This document shows positions 47,464-56,606 of a stretch of 64,000 nucleotides of DNA, piece by piece (the first letter of the stretch is position 1; every line of letters begins with the position of its first letter). The stretch spans positions 5,084,001 to 5,148,000 of the forward strand of contig NZ_CP171729.1 in the NCBI RefSeq assembly GCF_043769475.1, in the 5' to 3' direction. The position numbers were made by a program, and so were the translations under genes. Below the pieces are notes generated by a model. That model did not search any database. It was given only the letters and a program-made list of their open reading frames with translations, and was not told the DNA's origin. This DNA is from Allomesorhizobium sp043769475. GTDB taxonomy: Bacteria; Pseudomonadota; Alphaproteobacteria; Rhizobiales; Rhizobiaceae.

Positions 47464-48213
47464 TCAGACGTGCTGGCCGCCATTGATGTGGATCTCGGAC
47501 CCTGTGACATAAGACGCCTGGGTCGAGCACAGGAAGAAGATGATGTCGGCGACTTCCGAGGTCGCGCCGAGCCTGCGCAGCGGTATCGTCTCGACGATCT
47601 TTTCCGTGCCCGGCGACAGGATCGCCGTGTCGATCTCGCCGGGGGCGATAGCGTTGACGCGAATGCCGTGCGGACCGAAATCGGCCGCCATCTCGCGGGT
47701 CAGCGAGCCGAGGGCCGCTTTCGAAGTGGCGTAGGACGTTCCGGCGAATGGATGCACGCGGGTGCCGGCGATCGAGGTGACGTTGACGATCGAGCCGCCT
47801 GCCGCTGCCAACTCTTTGAATAACCCGCGCGCGAGCATGATCGGCGCGAAGAAATTGACCTGGAACACGTCGCGCCAGAGATGCATCGGCGTATCGATCG
47901 AGTTCATCCGGCTGCCGTCCTTGAGCTTGGGCGAAATGCCGGCATTGTTGACGAGAGCGTGGAGCTTGCCGCCATGCGCTTCGAGCCGGTGCCGTATCTC
48001 CGAAATGGCGATGCCGACGTCCTCCTGATCGGCCAGGTCGACCTTGATATGGTCGTCGGGGCCGGCCGGCCAGGGGCAGTCGGCAGTGAACGCCTGTCTG
48101 GAACAGGTGATGACGCGCCAGCCCTCGCGCGAAAAGCGCTTCACCGTGGCATGGCCGATGCCGCGGCTGGCGCCGGTGAGGACAATGGTTTTTCGGGTGT
48201 CTATCTCGGCCAT
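47464..48213 (-). CDS. Short-chain dehydrogenase/reductase
   Basis: A 249-residue NAD(P)-dependent oxidoreductase of the classical SDR type. It has the cofactor motif TGASRGIGHATV, the structural NNAG motif (ALVNNAGISPKL), the catalytic Ser in VNVTSIAG and the Tyr-x3-Lys pair in TSYATSKAALGSL. The substrate is unknown. The ATG at 48213 follows the family start better than one six codons earlier. It is convergent with the antiporter gene, three bases from its stop. Confidence 0.9.
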   Translation of the reverse strand: MAEIDTRKTIVLTGASRGIGHATVKRFSREGWRVITCSRQAFTADCPWPAGPDDHIKVDLADQEDVGIAISEIRHRLEAHGGKLHALVNNAGISPKLKDGSRMNSIDTPMHLWRDVFQVNFFAPIMLARGLFKELAAAGGSIVNVTSIAGTRVHPFAGTSYATSKAALGSLTREMAADFGPHGIRVNAIAPGEIDTAILSPGTEKIVETIPLRRLGATSEVADIIFFLCSTQASYVTGSEIHINGGQHV

Positions 48214-48327
48214 AGGATCAATCTTCTCCAACCCGCTATGTAGCCGATGCCATTCAAGCTGGCGAGAGGGCGATCCCTCGTCTCAAAGGCGATCGATTCC
48301 GATTGAATCGCCTCTGCTTGTTCTTCC

Positions 48328-48370
48328 GCATGATCTTATCCGAAAAGTCTGCAACTTTTCGGGATCAAGC
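48328..48370. repeat. Palindromic intergenic element, copy 2
   Basis: GCATGATC on one side and GGGATCAAGC on the other flank CCGAAAAGT/ACTTTTCGG arms. This matches copies 1 and 3 in arrangement. It ends two bases before the mrcA stop, so it sits at the 3' end of that transcript on the minus strand and may serve as its terminator. Confidence 0.6.
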
Positions 48371-48371
48371 T

Positions 48372-50588
48372 CTAGTTGCCCAGGATGATGTCCAGGATCG
48401 AGGTCTGGCGCTTCACCGCCGGACCGCCGACTTCGGCCGACGGCACCGGGCGGCGTATCGAAGCGGTCGGCGCGTCCTGGCGGGGCAGTTCAAAGCCGCC
48501 GGCGGCCTCGACCGTCTCGACGGCGCGCTTCTGACGGGCCGGCTGCGGCGCTGTCTTTTCGGTCCCAGCGATCGCATCGGAAACAGCATCCTCGAAGCCA
48601 GGCGTCGTCTGCGGCGTGGGCGTCCATGAGCCGGGCAGGCGCGCCACCGGCACGCCCTCGTGCGCCGCCACCATGAACTCATGCCACGCCTGCGCCGGCA
48701 GGGCGCCGCCGGTGACCTTTTTCATCGGAGCGTCGTCGTCGTTGCCGAACCAGACGCCGGTGGTCAGATTGGCGGTGTAGCCGACGAACCAGGCGTCGCG
48801 CGACTTCTGGCTGGTGCCGGTCTTGCCGGCGGCCGGCCAGGCGAAGCCAGCCTTGGTGGCGGTGCCGGTCTCGACCGTTCCGGTCATCATCGAATTCATC
48901 ATGCCGACGATCTCGGGCCGGATGACGCGCGGCGCGGAGCCGCCGGTGTTTTCGTAAAGCACCTCGCCGGAGGTCGTGGTGACACGCCGGATGAAATGCA
49001 CTTCCGGGCGGTAGCCGCCATTGGCGAAGGGGACATAGGCCGCGGTGAGCTCCAGCGGCGTGACCTCGGACGTGCCGAGCGCAATCGAGGTGTTGGCCTG
49101 GAGCTCGGATTCGATGCCCATGCGATGGGCGGCCTCGACCACGGCTTCCGGGCCGACCTCCATGGTGAGTTGCGCCGCGACCGAGTTCAGCGATTTCGCC
49201 AGCGCCGTCGCCAGCGTGACCTTGCCGAAATATTTGCCGTTGTAGTTTTCCGGCGTCCATTTGCCGATTTTTATGGGCGCGTCGGTGCGGACGCTGGCCG
49301 GTGTACGGCCCTGCTCGAGCCGCGGCCAGGAAGACGAAGGGCTTGAAGGCCGAGCCGGGTTGTCGGCGCGCCTCGGAGGCGCGGTCGAACTGGCTGTTGG
49401 CGTAGTCGTAGCCGCCGACCATGGCGCGCACCGCGCCCGAATTGTCGATCGACACCAGCGCGCCCTGGCTGACGTTCAGCTTGTCGCCATTCTCCACGAT
49501 CAGCCGGCGGATGGATTTTTCGGCGATATCCTGCAGCGTCATGTCGACCGTCGTGTCGACGATGATGTCGGCGCGGACATCGCCGATCAGGCCGGGCAGC
49601 TCCTCCATGATGCGGTCGGCGACGTAGTGCTCCGAGCCGGTCCAGTAGGCGGCGGCGCGGGTTGCCGGCGCGCTCATCGCTACGGTGAGTTCTTTCTCTC
49701 CGATCATGCCTTCGCCGCGCATCGCGGCCAATACGAGCTGCGCGCGATCTTCGGCTGCCTTCGGGTCGCGCGCCGGCGACAGCCGCGACGGCGCCTTCAG
49801 CAGGCCCGCGAGAAGCGCTGCCTCCGAAAGCGTCACGTCGCGCGCCGACTTGCCGAAATAACGGCGCGAGGCCGCTTCCACGCCATAGGAGCCGGAGCCG
49901 AAATAGACCCGGTTCAGGTACATTTCCAGGATCTGGTCCTTGGTGTGCTTGTGCTCCAGCCAAAACGCCAGCAGCACCTCCTGTACCTTGCGCTCGATCG
50001 TCCGGTCGGGTTTCAGGAACAGGTTCTTTGCAAGCTGCTGGGTAAGCGTCGAGCCCCCTGCGAGAAGCGGCCGCTGGTAACATTCTCGAACACCGCCCGC
50101 GCGAGCCCGATCGGATCGATGCCGAAATGCGAATAGAAACGGCGATCCTCGATCGCCATAACCGCCTGCGGGATATAGGGCGACATTTCGTGCAGCCCGA
50201 CCGCCTCGCCGCCGGTCATGCCGCGATTGGCGAGAAGCTTGCCGTCGACGGAAACGATCTTGATGTTGGGCGAGCGGTCGGGGATGGCCCAGGTCGTAGC
50301 GCTCGGCATCTGCGCGCCGTACCAGGCGACGATGCCGGCGGCTGCGATGCCACCCCAGATCGCCATCACGAAGCACCAGTAGAACAGCCTCGCGAACCCG
50401 CCGAACAGTCCGCGCCGCTTTCTGGTCCGGCCGCGCGCGGTCTTGGCGGATTTGCGCTTGCCTGCTGCCGGCTTGCGATGGCGCGGCAAGACGCGGTCGT
50501 CCTCGCTCGCCGAAAGACCCTGCGAGGATTTTCCCCGCGACGGCCCGTCGAACGTCGGTTCGATCCGCGTCTTTTCCCGGTTCGCCAT
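48372..50588 (-). CDS. mrcA: Bifunctional penicillin-binding protein 1A, interrupted by two frameshifts
   Basis: Polymerises and cross-links peptidoglycan. The gene runs in three frames. The first has the basic N-terminus, membrane helix and glycosyltransferase Glu in VMAIEDRRFYSHFGID. It is lost at a C5 run (50054-50058); one more base gives GGSTLTQQLAKNLF in the second frame. That frame holds the rest of the glycosyltransferase domain and the transpeptidase SxxK (PGSAFKPF), then is lost at 49320-49321, where an extra base interrupts FLAALEQGRTPASV. The third frame has SLNS and the KTG motif AAGKTGTSQ and ends at 48372. Corrected, it is about 738 residues and intact. Two compensating indels in an important gene point to sequence error. 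Confidence 0.88.
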
Positions 50589-50718
50589 GCCGTCCGCTGT
50601 CCAGTCCCGTTTGCCGGCGCCGGATTGGACAGTAAATGCGGCGATTTAAGGGGGCGTTAAGCCGGGCGCGGCTCCGGCGCGGTCCCACCAACTAACGACG
50701 TTTTGGCGTGTCCGACAA

Positions 50719-50752
50719 AGAAAAGCCCGCCCCGGTCGACCGGAGCGGGCTT
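50719..50752 (-). terminator. Intrinsic terminator of the small secreted-protein gene
   Basis: Arms AAGCCCGC (50723-50730) and GCGGGCTT (50745-50752) enclose a CCGG/CCGG inner stem. Read on the minus strand the hairpin is followed by TTTTCTTTG. It lies directly after the stop of the secreted-protein gene at 50771, a standard Rho-independent layout. Confidence 0.75.
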
Positions 50753-50770
50753 CGCTCGCTTTCAGGATTG

Positions 50771-51100
50771 TTACATCCCGCCGATGGTCCGGCACAGATC
50801 CGTGAATCTCACGTCGTCGTTTTTGTCGCAGGCCACCACCAAGCTAGTCCTGTCGGTCTCGGGCAAGGCCAGGTATGTGGTCCTGATCTCTACTTCGGGA
50901 CGCAGGGTCGTCATCCCTTCATCCACATAGAACCGATGGATGTTGGGTCCTTCGAGATAGGTGGGGGCATCGGTTGCGCCGCCTCCTGCATCATCGTCGG
51001 TGCCGAGCGCGTCTGGCTGGGTGGCGCCAGTTTCCTGGGCGTAGACGGCTCCGGAGAGCGAGAGAACGACGGAGAATGCCGTGGCTAGAAGAATTTTCAT
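50771..51100 (-). CDS. Small secreted protein of unknown function
   Basis: A 109-residue protein with a signal peptide (MKILL start, cut near VYAQE), an acidic low-complexity segment (GTDDDAGGGATDAP) and a C-terminal domain with two cysteines (VVACDKNDD and FTDLCRTIGG) that could form a disulfide in the periplasm. The ATG at 51100 follows an AGGAG site. No family is recognised. A clear terminator follows the stop. Confidence 0.75.
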   Translation of the reverse strand: MKILLATAFSVVLSLSGAVYAQETGATQPDALGTDDDAGGGATDAPTYLEGPNIHRFYVDEGMTTLRPEVEIRTTYLALPETDRTSLVVACDKNDDVRFTDLCRTIGGM

Positions 51101-51450
51101 GGCCTTTACTCCTGTACGGATTTCACGGGTCATTTCACTGACCCCTCGGTTTCAACAGCCGTGCCAATGAAATGTTCCGAGTTTTGCACGGCGAGCGAGT
51201 GCCCGCCGCCGCCTGAAAAAGTGGCTTTCCGCGGCTCTCAGGGGCAAATCCGCATCATTTCACGCATCTTTGATCGTAGCGTACGGCAAAATCCCGCCCT
51301 GCGGCCACGCAATCACGCAATCGCGGGGGAAGCCTATCTCACGCCCTGGGTGGATTCCCCCGGCAAAGGCCAGGAGGAATCCGAAGGGCGCGACACGGTT
51401 TCAGGCTTCCGACCGCGGATTTTTCAGGATGCGTGCTGTGACGCTGCTCC
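51101..51450. other. Gap without a recognisable gene
   Basis: About 350 bases upstream of the small secreted-protein gene. The only open frames are short, lack ribosome sites and have no recognisable sequence. The left edge should hold the promoter of the secreted-protein gene; the right edge joins the RTX-type gene fragment. Confidence 0.5.
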
Positions 51451-51660
51451 TCAAACAATGAAGAAATCGGCGTTGGTGAGTGCAAGCCCGGCGACAAGCT
51501 GGGCGAACTGCACCGTCCCTCCGACGCTGCTGCCATCAGCGTCATAGATCAGCTTGCCGGTGCTGCTATCGTAGATGATGCGGTCGTCGGCGTCCTGCGC
51601 CGTACCATTCCCAAAGCGTCGGCTTCTTCAAAGCGCCGGTCAGCGCCATGGAAGCGGCAT
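51451..51660 (-). pseudogene. C-terminal remnant of an RTX/serralysin-type calcium-binding secreted protein
   Basis: On the minus strand a frame ending at 51451 reads AQDADDRIIYDSSTGKLIYD, then a DADGSS turn and the ending LTNADFFIV. This is the typical closing region of RTX or M10-peptidase-like calcium-binding proteins, which contains their type I secretion signal. Upstream the frame meets a stop within about 60 bases, and related residues (ALTGALKK) sit in another frame, so it is a decayed fragment. The rest of the gene, with the nonapeptide repeats, is absent. Confidence 0.7.
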
Positions 51661-51665
51661 GTTAC

Positions 51666-53597
51666 TCAGCCCGCTTGGGCGCGGTGAACGTCCATAGGGG
51701 GCGATGCTGACGTCGCGACTTTGCCAAGCTTGAAGACCTCAGTCGCCTCGCCGCGTCCGCGCAGCCGGTGCTTGCCCGCCGGGATCGTTTCGAACCTTTC
51801 GTTGAGCCGCGACGCAGTCTCGCCGGAAATGGCGATTGCTGCGGTGGCGCCCGGTTCGAGCTGCTTGCCGAGGTCCTGCAGCCGTTGGCTGACATTCACG
51901 GTGTCGCCGACGATCGTATAGTTGACGCGGTCGGATGCGCCGATATTGCCGACGATGACGGAGCCCGTGTGGATGCCGATGCGGACATGAAGCGGAGGCC
52001 GGCCTTCGCCGACCGCTTCCAGATTGTCCTTCTCCAGCTCCTCGCGGATCGCCGCGGCGGCGCGGACGGCCGCGGCGGCATGGCCCTTCAGACGGTCCGG
52101 CGCGCCGAAGAACGCCAGCATGCCGTCGCCCAGGAACTTGTCGACAGTACCGCCATGTGCGTCGACCGCGCCGCACAGGATCGCGAAGTGGTGGTTCAGC
52201 AGCCTGGCCGCGGCGGCGGCGTCCATCTGCTCCGACAGCGTGGTGAACCCGGCGATGTCGGTGAACATGACGGTGACGACCGCTTCGCGCGGTTCGGCGA
52301 TGCCGACCTCCCCGGTGCGCACCAGCTTGGCCACCAGCGAGCGCGGAATATAGGTCGAGAATGCACGCAGACCGATCAGCATGGCATTGAACGCCGAAGC
52401 CTGGTTGTCCAACTCCAGCACCCTGCTGCGCGGCAGGGGGCTCACGCCGTCGAGATCGAAATCGGCAACGCGCATAGCCTGGCCGGCGATCGCCTGGATA
52501 GGGCGCGACAGGCGCCTGCCAAGTAGAATCGCTACGATGACCGCCACCGCCATCGCCCCAAGACCAAGCAGAGCTGACCCCATGACCCGCTCGATCTCGT
52601 CACTGATCTGACTGCTTTCGAAATACCCGCCGATCGTCCAGGGCTTATCGCCATAGCCGGTGATCTTGCGGGTGATGGCGATGTAAGTGTTCTCTCCTTC
52701 CCATGAGGTAGGATCGTCTCGGTCATCAACGCGGATCTCGGCGATTTCTATGTCGCGGGCGTGGCGCGTGTCGAACTCCCGCTCTACCTTGCGCGAGCTA
52801 TATGCGGCCAATACCGGATCGCCATACGTGGCCAGCGGCGTCAGCGGCAGGACGCCATTCTTCAGAGCGTCGGGATCGGCCAGCCTTTGGTCGGCGAGCA
52901 CGCGATCTTCGCCATCGAGAATGAAGGCATGCGTGCCAAATCGCGATGACAGCTCCCGCGTGATATCGGACAGTTTCTGCAATTCGACCGCCGCGATCAC
53001 CCATGCATGCGTCACGCCATCACGTGCCAGCGGCACGGAGACATGCGCGTATAGGCCGAACTCGTTGGCCACGAACGCCCCCCACTGCCGGCCGCCGACC
53101 CGTCGGCGTTGCTCGAGCGCGGCGCGGACTTGGGGCGACTTCTCGGGCTCGGCCGGAAAATGCTCGATCGCGCCCGTTGCAACGTTGTTTTCGATGGAGC
53201 GCGCGGCGCCGCGGCAGACCAGGTCAGGGGTGCAGATCAGCATCGCCTCGACCCCCGAAGCGGCAGCTAGAGCACCGGCAACGGCTGCAGACATCGCCCC
53301 GTCGTCGATCTGGAACTCGCCCTGGGCATAGAGCTGCGCGATGCCGTTCACCGCGTTCTCGGCGTCTCCCATCTCGGCGCGCAGCGAGTCCTCCATCGCG
53401 TCGATAAGAAGCGTTGATTGCGCGCCGAGCAGGTCGAACGTGTTGCGAAAATTGGCACCGACCGACAAAGCGAGCACACCGCCGACCGACAGGAACACGA
53501 GCGTGCCGAAACTCAATGCCATGATGACGGCAACGGGGATGCGACGCCGTTTCTTTTCGGAGCGGACCAGACGCGTTGGTTGTGCGGACGTGCTCAT
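51666..53597 (-). CDS. Membrane-bound class III adenylate/guanylate cyclase with extracytoplasmic sensor and HAMP
   Basis: A 643-residue cyclase. Membrane helix 1 (about 22-45) and helix 2 (about 338-360) flank a large periplasmic Cache-like sensor. A HAMP segment (RRLSRPIQAIAGQAMRV) follows, then the catalytic domain (about 440-620). Metal aspartates are seen in MFTDIAGFTTLSEQM and in DKFLGDGMLAFF, the substrate Lys in the latter, and Asn/Arg in DTVNVSQRLQ, so it should be active, most likely on ATP. The ATG at 53597 is used. This is the second class III cyclase of the window, with a different sensor from the CHASE2 enzyme. Confidence 0.9.
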   Translation of the reverse strand: MSTSAQPTRLVRSEKKRRRIPVAVIMALSFGTLVFLSVGGVLALSVGANFRNTFDLLGAQSTLLIDAMEDSLRAEMGDAENAVNGIAQLYAQGEFQIDDGAMSAAVAGALAAASGVEAMLICTPDLVCRGAARSIENNVATGAIEHFPAEPEKSPQVRAALEQRRRVGGRQWGAFVANEFGLYAHVSVPLARDGVTHAWVIAAVELQKLSDITRELSSRFGTHAFILDGEDRVLADQRLADPDALKNGVLPLTPLATYGDPVLAAYSSRKVEREFDTRHARDIEIAEIRVDDRDDPTSWEGENTYIAITRKITGYGDKPWTIGGYFESSQISDEIERVMGSALLGLGAMAVAVIVAILLGRRLSRPIQAIAGQAMRVADFDLDGVSPLPRSRVLELDNQASAFNAMLIGLRAFSTYIPRSLVAKLVRTGEVGIAEPREAVVTVMFTDIAGFTTLSEQMDAAAAARLLNHHFAILCGAVDAHGGTVDKFLGDGMLAFFGAPDRLKGHAAAAVRAAAAIREELEKDNLEAVGEGRPPLHVRIGIHTGSVIVGNIGASDRVNYTIVGDTVNVSQRLQDLGKQLEPGATAAIAISGETASRLNERFETIPAGKHRLRGRGEATEVFKLGKVATSASPPMDVHRAQAG

Positions 53598-53722
53598 GCA
53601 GCCAATGTCGCAATGCGCCACCGCATTGCAAGCCCGGTGACGGCCTTAAGGAGAGGACGCGCCCGAAGCATTCGTACCAATGTGGCGCCGATGTTTCCAG
53701 CGCCTATGATTCCGATCCTCAT
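53594..53722 (-). pseudogene. N-terminal remnant of a Rossmann-fold NADP oxidoreductase
   Basis: A 42-residue frame begins MRIGIIGAGNIGATLVRML, the exact opening of the F420-dependent NADP reductase-like Rossmann family with its GxGxxG loop, and then runs into unrelated residues and a stop. Only the first beta-alpha unit remains, so it cannot work. It overlaps the start of the cyclase gene by four bases. The break point is around 53660. Confidence 0.6.
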
Positions 53723-53748
53723 AGGGGGTGTCCCTTTCGTAAATATAG

Positions 53749-54012
53749 AAGAGCGCCCGCCTCAGCCGCGGGCGCCTCGAAGAGATCCTGACGGCACTCG
53801 CCGCCGTGCTGGCCTTCATCCCCCTCACGCACTCCGTCTTCTGGGGATCGATGGCCTATACGCTGATCGGCGGCACGGCGGTCGGCACGGTGCTGATCCT
53901 GCTCTTCCTTCCCGCGCTCTATGCCGCGTGGTTCCGGATCAAGCCGGCTTCGGATGAGATCCATGAGGAGCCATCCGACTCGACAGATGAAAAGGTGTTC
54001 TACGCGCCTTGA
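53749..54012 (+). pseudogene. C-terminal remnant of an RND/AcrB-family efflux transporter
   Basis: The open frame reads EEILTALAAVLAFIPLTHS, followed by two hydrophobic helices ending FLPALYAAWFRIK and a short polar tail. This is the last membrane part of an RND transporter, normally over 1000 residues long. A stop precedes it at 53746 and no upstream RND sequence is present. It is a remnant left by deletion or insertion. It overlaps the convergent methyltransferase gene by 13 bases. Confidence 0.75.
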
Positions 54013-54920
54013 AATCTCAACCATTTCCGGGCGAGATATTTTCTCCACTTAGGGAGGCGATAAACCGGATCGGGGATCGGCCTCTTCGGCTGCCTGGGGT
54101 CGAACTCAAGCACCACCTCGAAGAAGTCGGTTTTCAAGTCCCATTCGGGATATAGGCCGAGAGTCTGTTCGTTTGCGTCGTAATACTCGCGGTCGAAATG
54201 AACCTGCCAGAAATGCTCGTGGGTAATGAAGAACCCAAGCTGGCGGAAGTAGAACAGATATTGCTGGTAGGTCAGCTTGTTGACCCAAAACGCCCAGCCA
54301 AGGTCCGGCCGGTTGAATCGTGCCCTGATCTCATCAGGTGAAAACATCAGGTGCGGCCACGGTTCCTTGACTTGGCGGTACAGATGGCTGGCGATGGCCG
54401 ACCGATAGAGATTTGCGCGCAGAAATTTCTTCCCGGTTGGTTTTAATAGCCGCTGGCAGTGCTGCAGTGCTGACCAGGGATGCCGGATGTGCTCCCATAC
54501 CACGAAGGAAATAATTAGGTCGAAGCTCTCGTTTTCGAGCGGCGGCGGATTGGCGATGTCGCCCTCAATCAGACGGATGCGCGGGTGCTGCTGAACTTCC
54601 GGCCAGTTCGGGTGCGTCAGCGGGTCAATACCGACGACATCACAACCGTATTCCGAGGCGAGGACAACGCTCAAATCCCCAAGGTGCGGGCCGATTTCGA
54701 GAACGTGTTTGCCGCGCAGATCGAGCAAAGAATCCAGATGCTTAGCGTTTTTGCGGGCGCGTTTCACGCGCGAGTCGTTGTCGTATTGCGGTTTCGTTAC
54801 CTCGCTCTTTATTTCGGAGCCCAGGAATTTTGCTATGGGCGTTCGACGCGGAGCAACAAACCCCATACGGGCCAACACCCGGCGGGCCAGCGACCGGCCA
54901 GCCTTAATGAGAACCCTCAT
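54000..54920 (-). CDS. Class I SAM-dependent methyltransferase (type 11)
   Basis: A 306-residue protein with a basic N-terminus and a Rossmann methyltransferase domain. Motif I is HVLEIGPHLGDLSVVLASEYG, the acidic loop DVVGIDPLTHPNW, and later motifs include FDLIISFVVWEHIRHPW. The C-terminal 130 residues are rich in Trp, Tyr and Phe and show no known domain. The substrate is unknown; similar proteins occur in surface-polysaccharide and natural-product loci. Codon and base use is less GC-rich than in the neighbours, and the gene sits among gene fragments, so acquisition by transfer is likely. Confidence 0.75.
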   Translation of the reverse strand: MRVLIKAGRSLARRVLARMGFVAPRRTPIAKFLGSEIKSEVTKPQYDNDSRVKRARKNAKHLDSLLDLRGKHVLEIGPHLGDLSVVLASEYGCDVVGIDPLTHPNWPEVQQHPRIRLIEGDIANPPPLENESFDLIISFVVWEHIRHPWSALQHCQRLLKPTGKKFLRANLYRSAIASHLYRQVKEPWPHLMFSPDEIRARFNRPDLGWAFWVNKLTYQQYLFYFRQLGFFITHEHFWQVHFDREYYDANEQTLGLYPEWDLKTDFFEVVLEFDPRQPKRPIPDPVYRLPKWRKYLARKWLRFQGA

Positions 54921-55158
54921 CCTTTAGGAACCCCTCCGTCTGCGACAGCCGGCAGGATAAACGTAAACGGTCGCCGCTTCCAGTCAAACGCGGCGGGGCT
55001 TTTTTGCGTTCAGCAGTCTCGCTTGACCCCCGGATGCAGGTAAGCCGGCGGGGTTTTCATCCACGGCGCTGTATCGGCAGTAATGGCCTCAATCGCGCTA
55101 ATAATCGCCGCATTGAGTTCTGTCAGCGTACGCGAATGAGCGCTCGACGGTGCGATGA
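54921..55158. other. Non-coding or decayed stretch
   Basis: About 240 bases between the methyltransferase start and the element-type gene. A minus-strand reading TLTELNAAIISAIEAI running to AYLHPGVKRDC and a stop at 55010 has acceptable codon use, but no start or family, so it may be part of a lost gene. No other feature is seen. Confidence 0.35.
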
Positions 55159-55311
55159 CCGCTCTGGCCTGCTGCTCCCGAGGCAATCGTCTGTCGAGAG
55201 CGTCGTTACTATGGCGATGAAATCGAGCGCGGCCTGTCGGGCGGTGGTCTGACACGTCTTGGCGAAGAAAAACCGCTTCGCGTCTGGTCGGCCAAAGACC
55301 TCGCATGGGAA

Positions 55312-55701
55312 GTGGAGTTTGATGAACGTCAGATAGCAGGCAAGCGCATCAAGAGCGAAGCGCGTCGGGCTGACATCCGCAACAAGCTGAAGGACACCAA
55401 GCGGCAACTCGCGTTCGCAAAAAAGTACGAAGCCGAATGCGCTCGCATCCTGAAAGCCTCGGGCATCCGCGCTGCCCAAACGCGCGAAGCTGAAACGGCG
55501 AAGGCGCTGACCGCTCATGTCGACGCCATAATGGCGCTCTCTGAAACCTCGATGGCGGGCATCATGATAAAGGCGCAGGCGATGTCAGCATGGGGCAAGT
55601 GCAGAATGACGAGCGGCCTTTGCGGGCTTCTTGAAGCGAGGAAGTGGGGGCCGAAGTTCGCTGCCTCCATCATTCGGCTCTCGGAAGGCGATGCGGCATG
55701 A
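55312..55701 (+). CDS. Hypothetical protein of mobile-element type, possibly 5'-truncated
   Basis: From a GTG at 55312 the product is 129 residues: charged, coiled-coil-like at first (KSEARRADIRNKLKDTKRQL), then a small domain with VDAIMALSETSMAGIMIKAQAM and an ending FAASIIRLSEGDAA. The last part resembles small proteins carried by prophages or integrative elements in Rhizobiales. The frame stays open upstream to 55159 with good codon use (including ERRYYGDEIERGLSGGG) but no start codon, so the N-terminus may be lost. It lies 130 bases from tRNA-Ser, a common integration target. Confidence 0.55.
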   Translation: MEFDERQIAGKRIKSEARRADIRNKLKDTKRQLAFAKKYEAECARILKASGIRAAQTREAETAKALTAHVDAIMALSETSMAGIMIKAQAMSAWGKCRMTSGLCGLLEARKWGPKFAASIIRLSEGDAA

Positions 55702-55831
55702 CGAAGATGAGGCTGCGGCGCGCACGGTTCATTAAGGGTGGCGTCGCCAACCCGAATTAGGGGTGGGATTGGCTAGTTCTGCCCGTGTTTCGGAAACTAA
55801 CAACGAGTTCAAGTGCTTAGGCATGGGCGTA

Positions 55832-55921
55832 TGGCGGAGAGAGCGGGATTCGAACCCGCGATACGGTTCCCCGTATACACACTTTCCAGGCGTGCGCCTT
55901 CAACCACTCGGCCATCTCTCC
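55832..55921 (-). tRNA. tRNA-Ser (anticodon GGA)
   Basis: On the minus strand the 90-base sequence begins GGAGAGATGGCCGAGTGG, has the anticodon loop CTGGAAA, a long variable arm typical of serine tRNAs, the T-loop GGTTCGAATCC, and ends TCTCTCCGCCA with encoded CCA. The acceptor stem GGAGAGA/TCTCTCC pairs fully, with discriminator G. It reads UCC and UCU codons. Element-type sequence lies on its 3' side. Confidence 0.97.
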
Positions 55922-56225
55922 GCATGCGTCCGCTTCCGGCCAGAGCCTGATCCCGAAAGTTGCAAACTTTTCAGACGAGATCATGCGCTGATCAAACTTC
56001 GGAGCCCGTTCGATCGTTGGGCTCCAAGGCATGGCGGACGCCGGGGCTCATCTAGTCGATCTCGCGGCGAATGCCAAGCCGCGCGCCGTGCATTGTTTGT
56101 CGGTTGCGACCATATTTCCGCCGCTGCCGGCTTCGCTCCCGCCCTTGGACCTTCAAATTCGCGTGTGGCTGATTGCGAAGTGTCGCACCGCACCATATGT
56201 CTCGTCTCGAAATCTGAGGATATGA
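55922..56225. other. Gap upstream of tRNA-Ser and the following membrane protein
   Basis: About 300 bases holding palindromic element copy 3 (55945-55987) and a separate perfect 7-base hairpin GGAGCCC/GGGCTCC (56001-56025). The short frames have no family match. The promoter of tRNA-Ser (reading left) and that of the membrane protein gene (reading right) should both lie here. Confidence 0.5.
55945..55987. repeat. Palindromic intergenic element, copy 3
   Basis: GCCTGATCCCGAAA on the left and GAGATCATGCGC on the right flank a GTTGCAAAC/TTTTC centre. It matches copies 1 and 2 in the order of its parts (GATC, CGAAAA/TTTTCGG and GATCATGC units). It lies just upstream of tRNA-Ser. Confidence 0.55.
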
Positions 56226-56546
56226 ATGGTGCGCCTGCTGTTCCGGCTGCTTGCGATGATCGCGCTGGCTGTCGCCGTCATTATGGCGGTGCTGGACGCC
56301 ACGCGCACCATAGCGGCCGAACAACTCGTGCTGACACCGCTCAATACCAGCTGGATGACGATGTCGCCCGACACGCTGGATGCCGTGCGGGTTTTCGTCC
56401 AGGACCGTATTCACCCGCTGATCTGGGATCCGGTCGCGGTCCTGGTGCTCGGTTTGCCCGGCTTTGTCGTCTTTGGCGCGATCGCTTTCCTGCTCTATGC
56501 GATCGGCCGCCGGCCGCAGCGGCGGGTTGGCCGTTTTGCCGCGTGA
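56226..56546 (+). CDS. Uncharacterised two-helix membrane protein
   Basis: A 106-residue protein with membrane helices at about 5-25 and 72-95, and between them a periplasmic or cytoplasmic loop containing LNTSWMTMSPDTLDAV. The C-terminus is Arg-rich (RRPQRRVGR). Proteins of this layout occur next to msrA in related bacteria, but no function is known. Its stop lies 60 bases before msrA, so the two may share a transcript. Confidence 0.7.
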   Translation: MVRLLFRLLAMIALAVAVIMAVLDATRTIAAEQLVLTPLNTSWMTMSPDTLDAVRVFVQDRIHPLIWDPVAVLVLGLPGFVVFGAIAFLLYAIGRRPQRRVGRFAA

Positions 56547-56606
56547 AATTGACATCCGGCCGCCGCAGCCGCCGGTGGATCGCCCGAACAAGGAAAGGAA
56601 TTGCAG

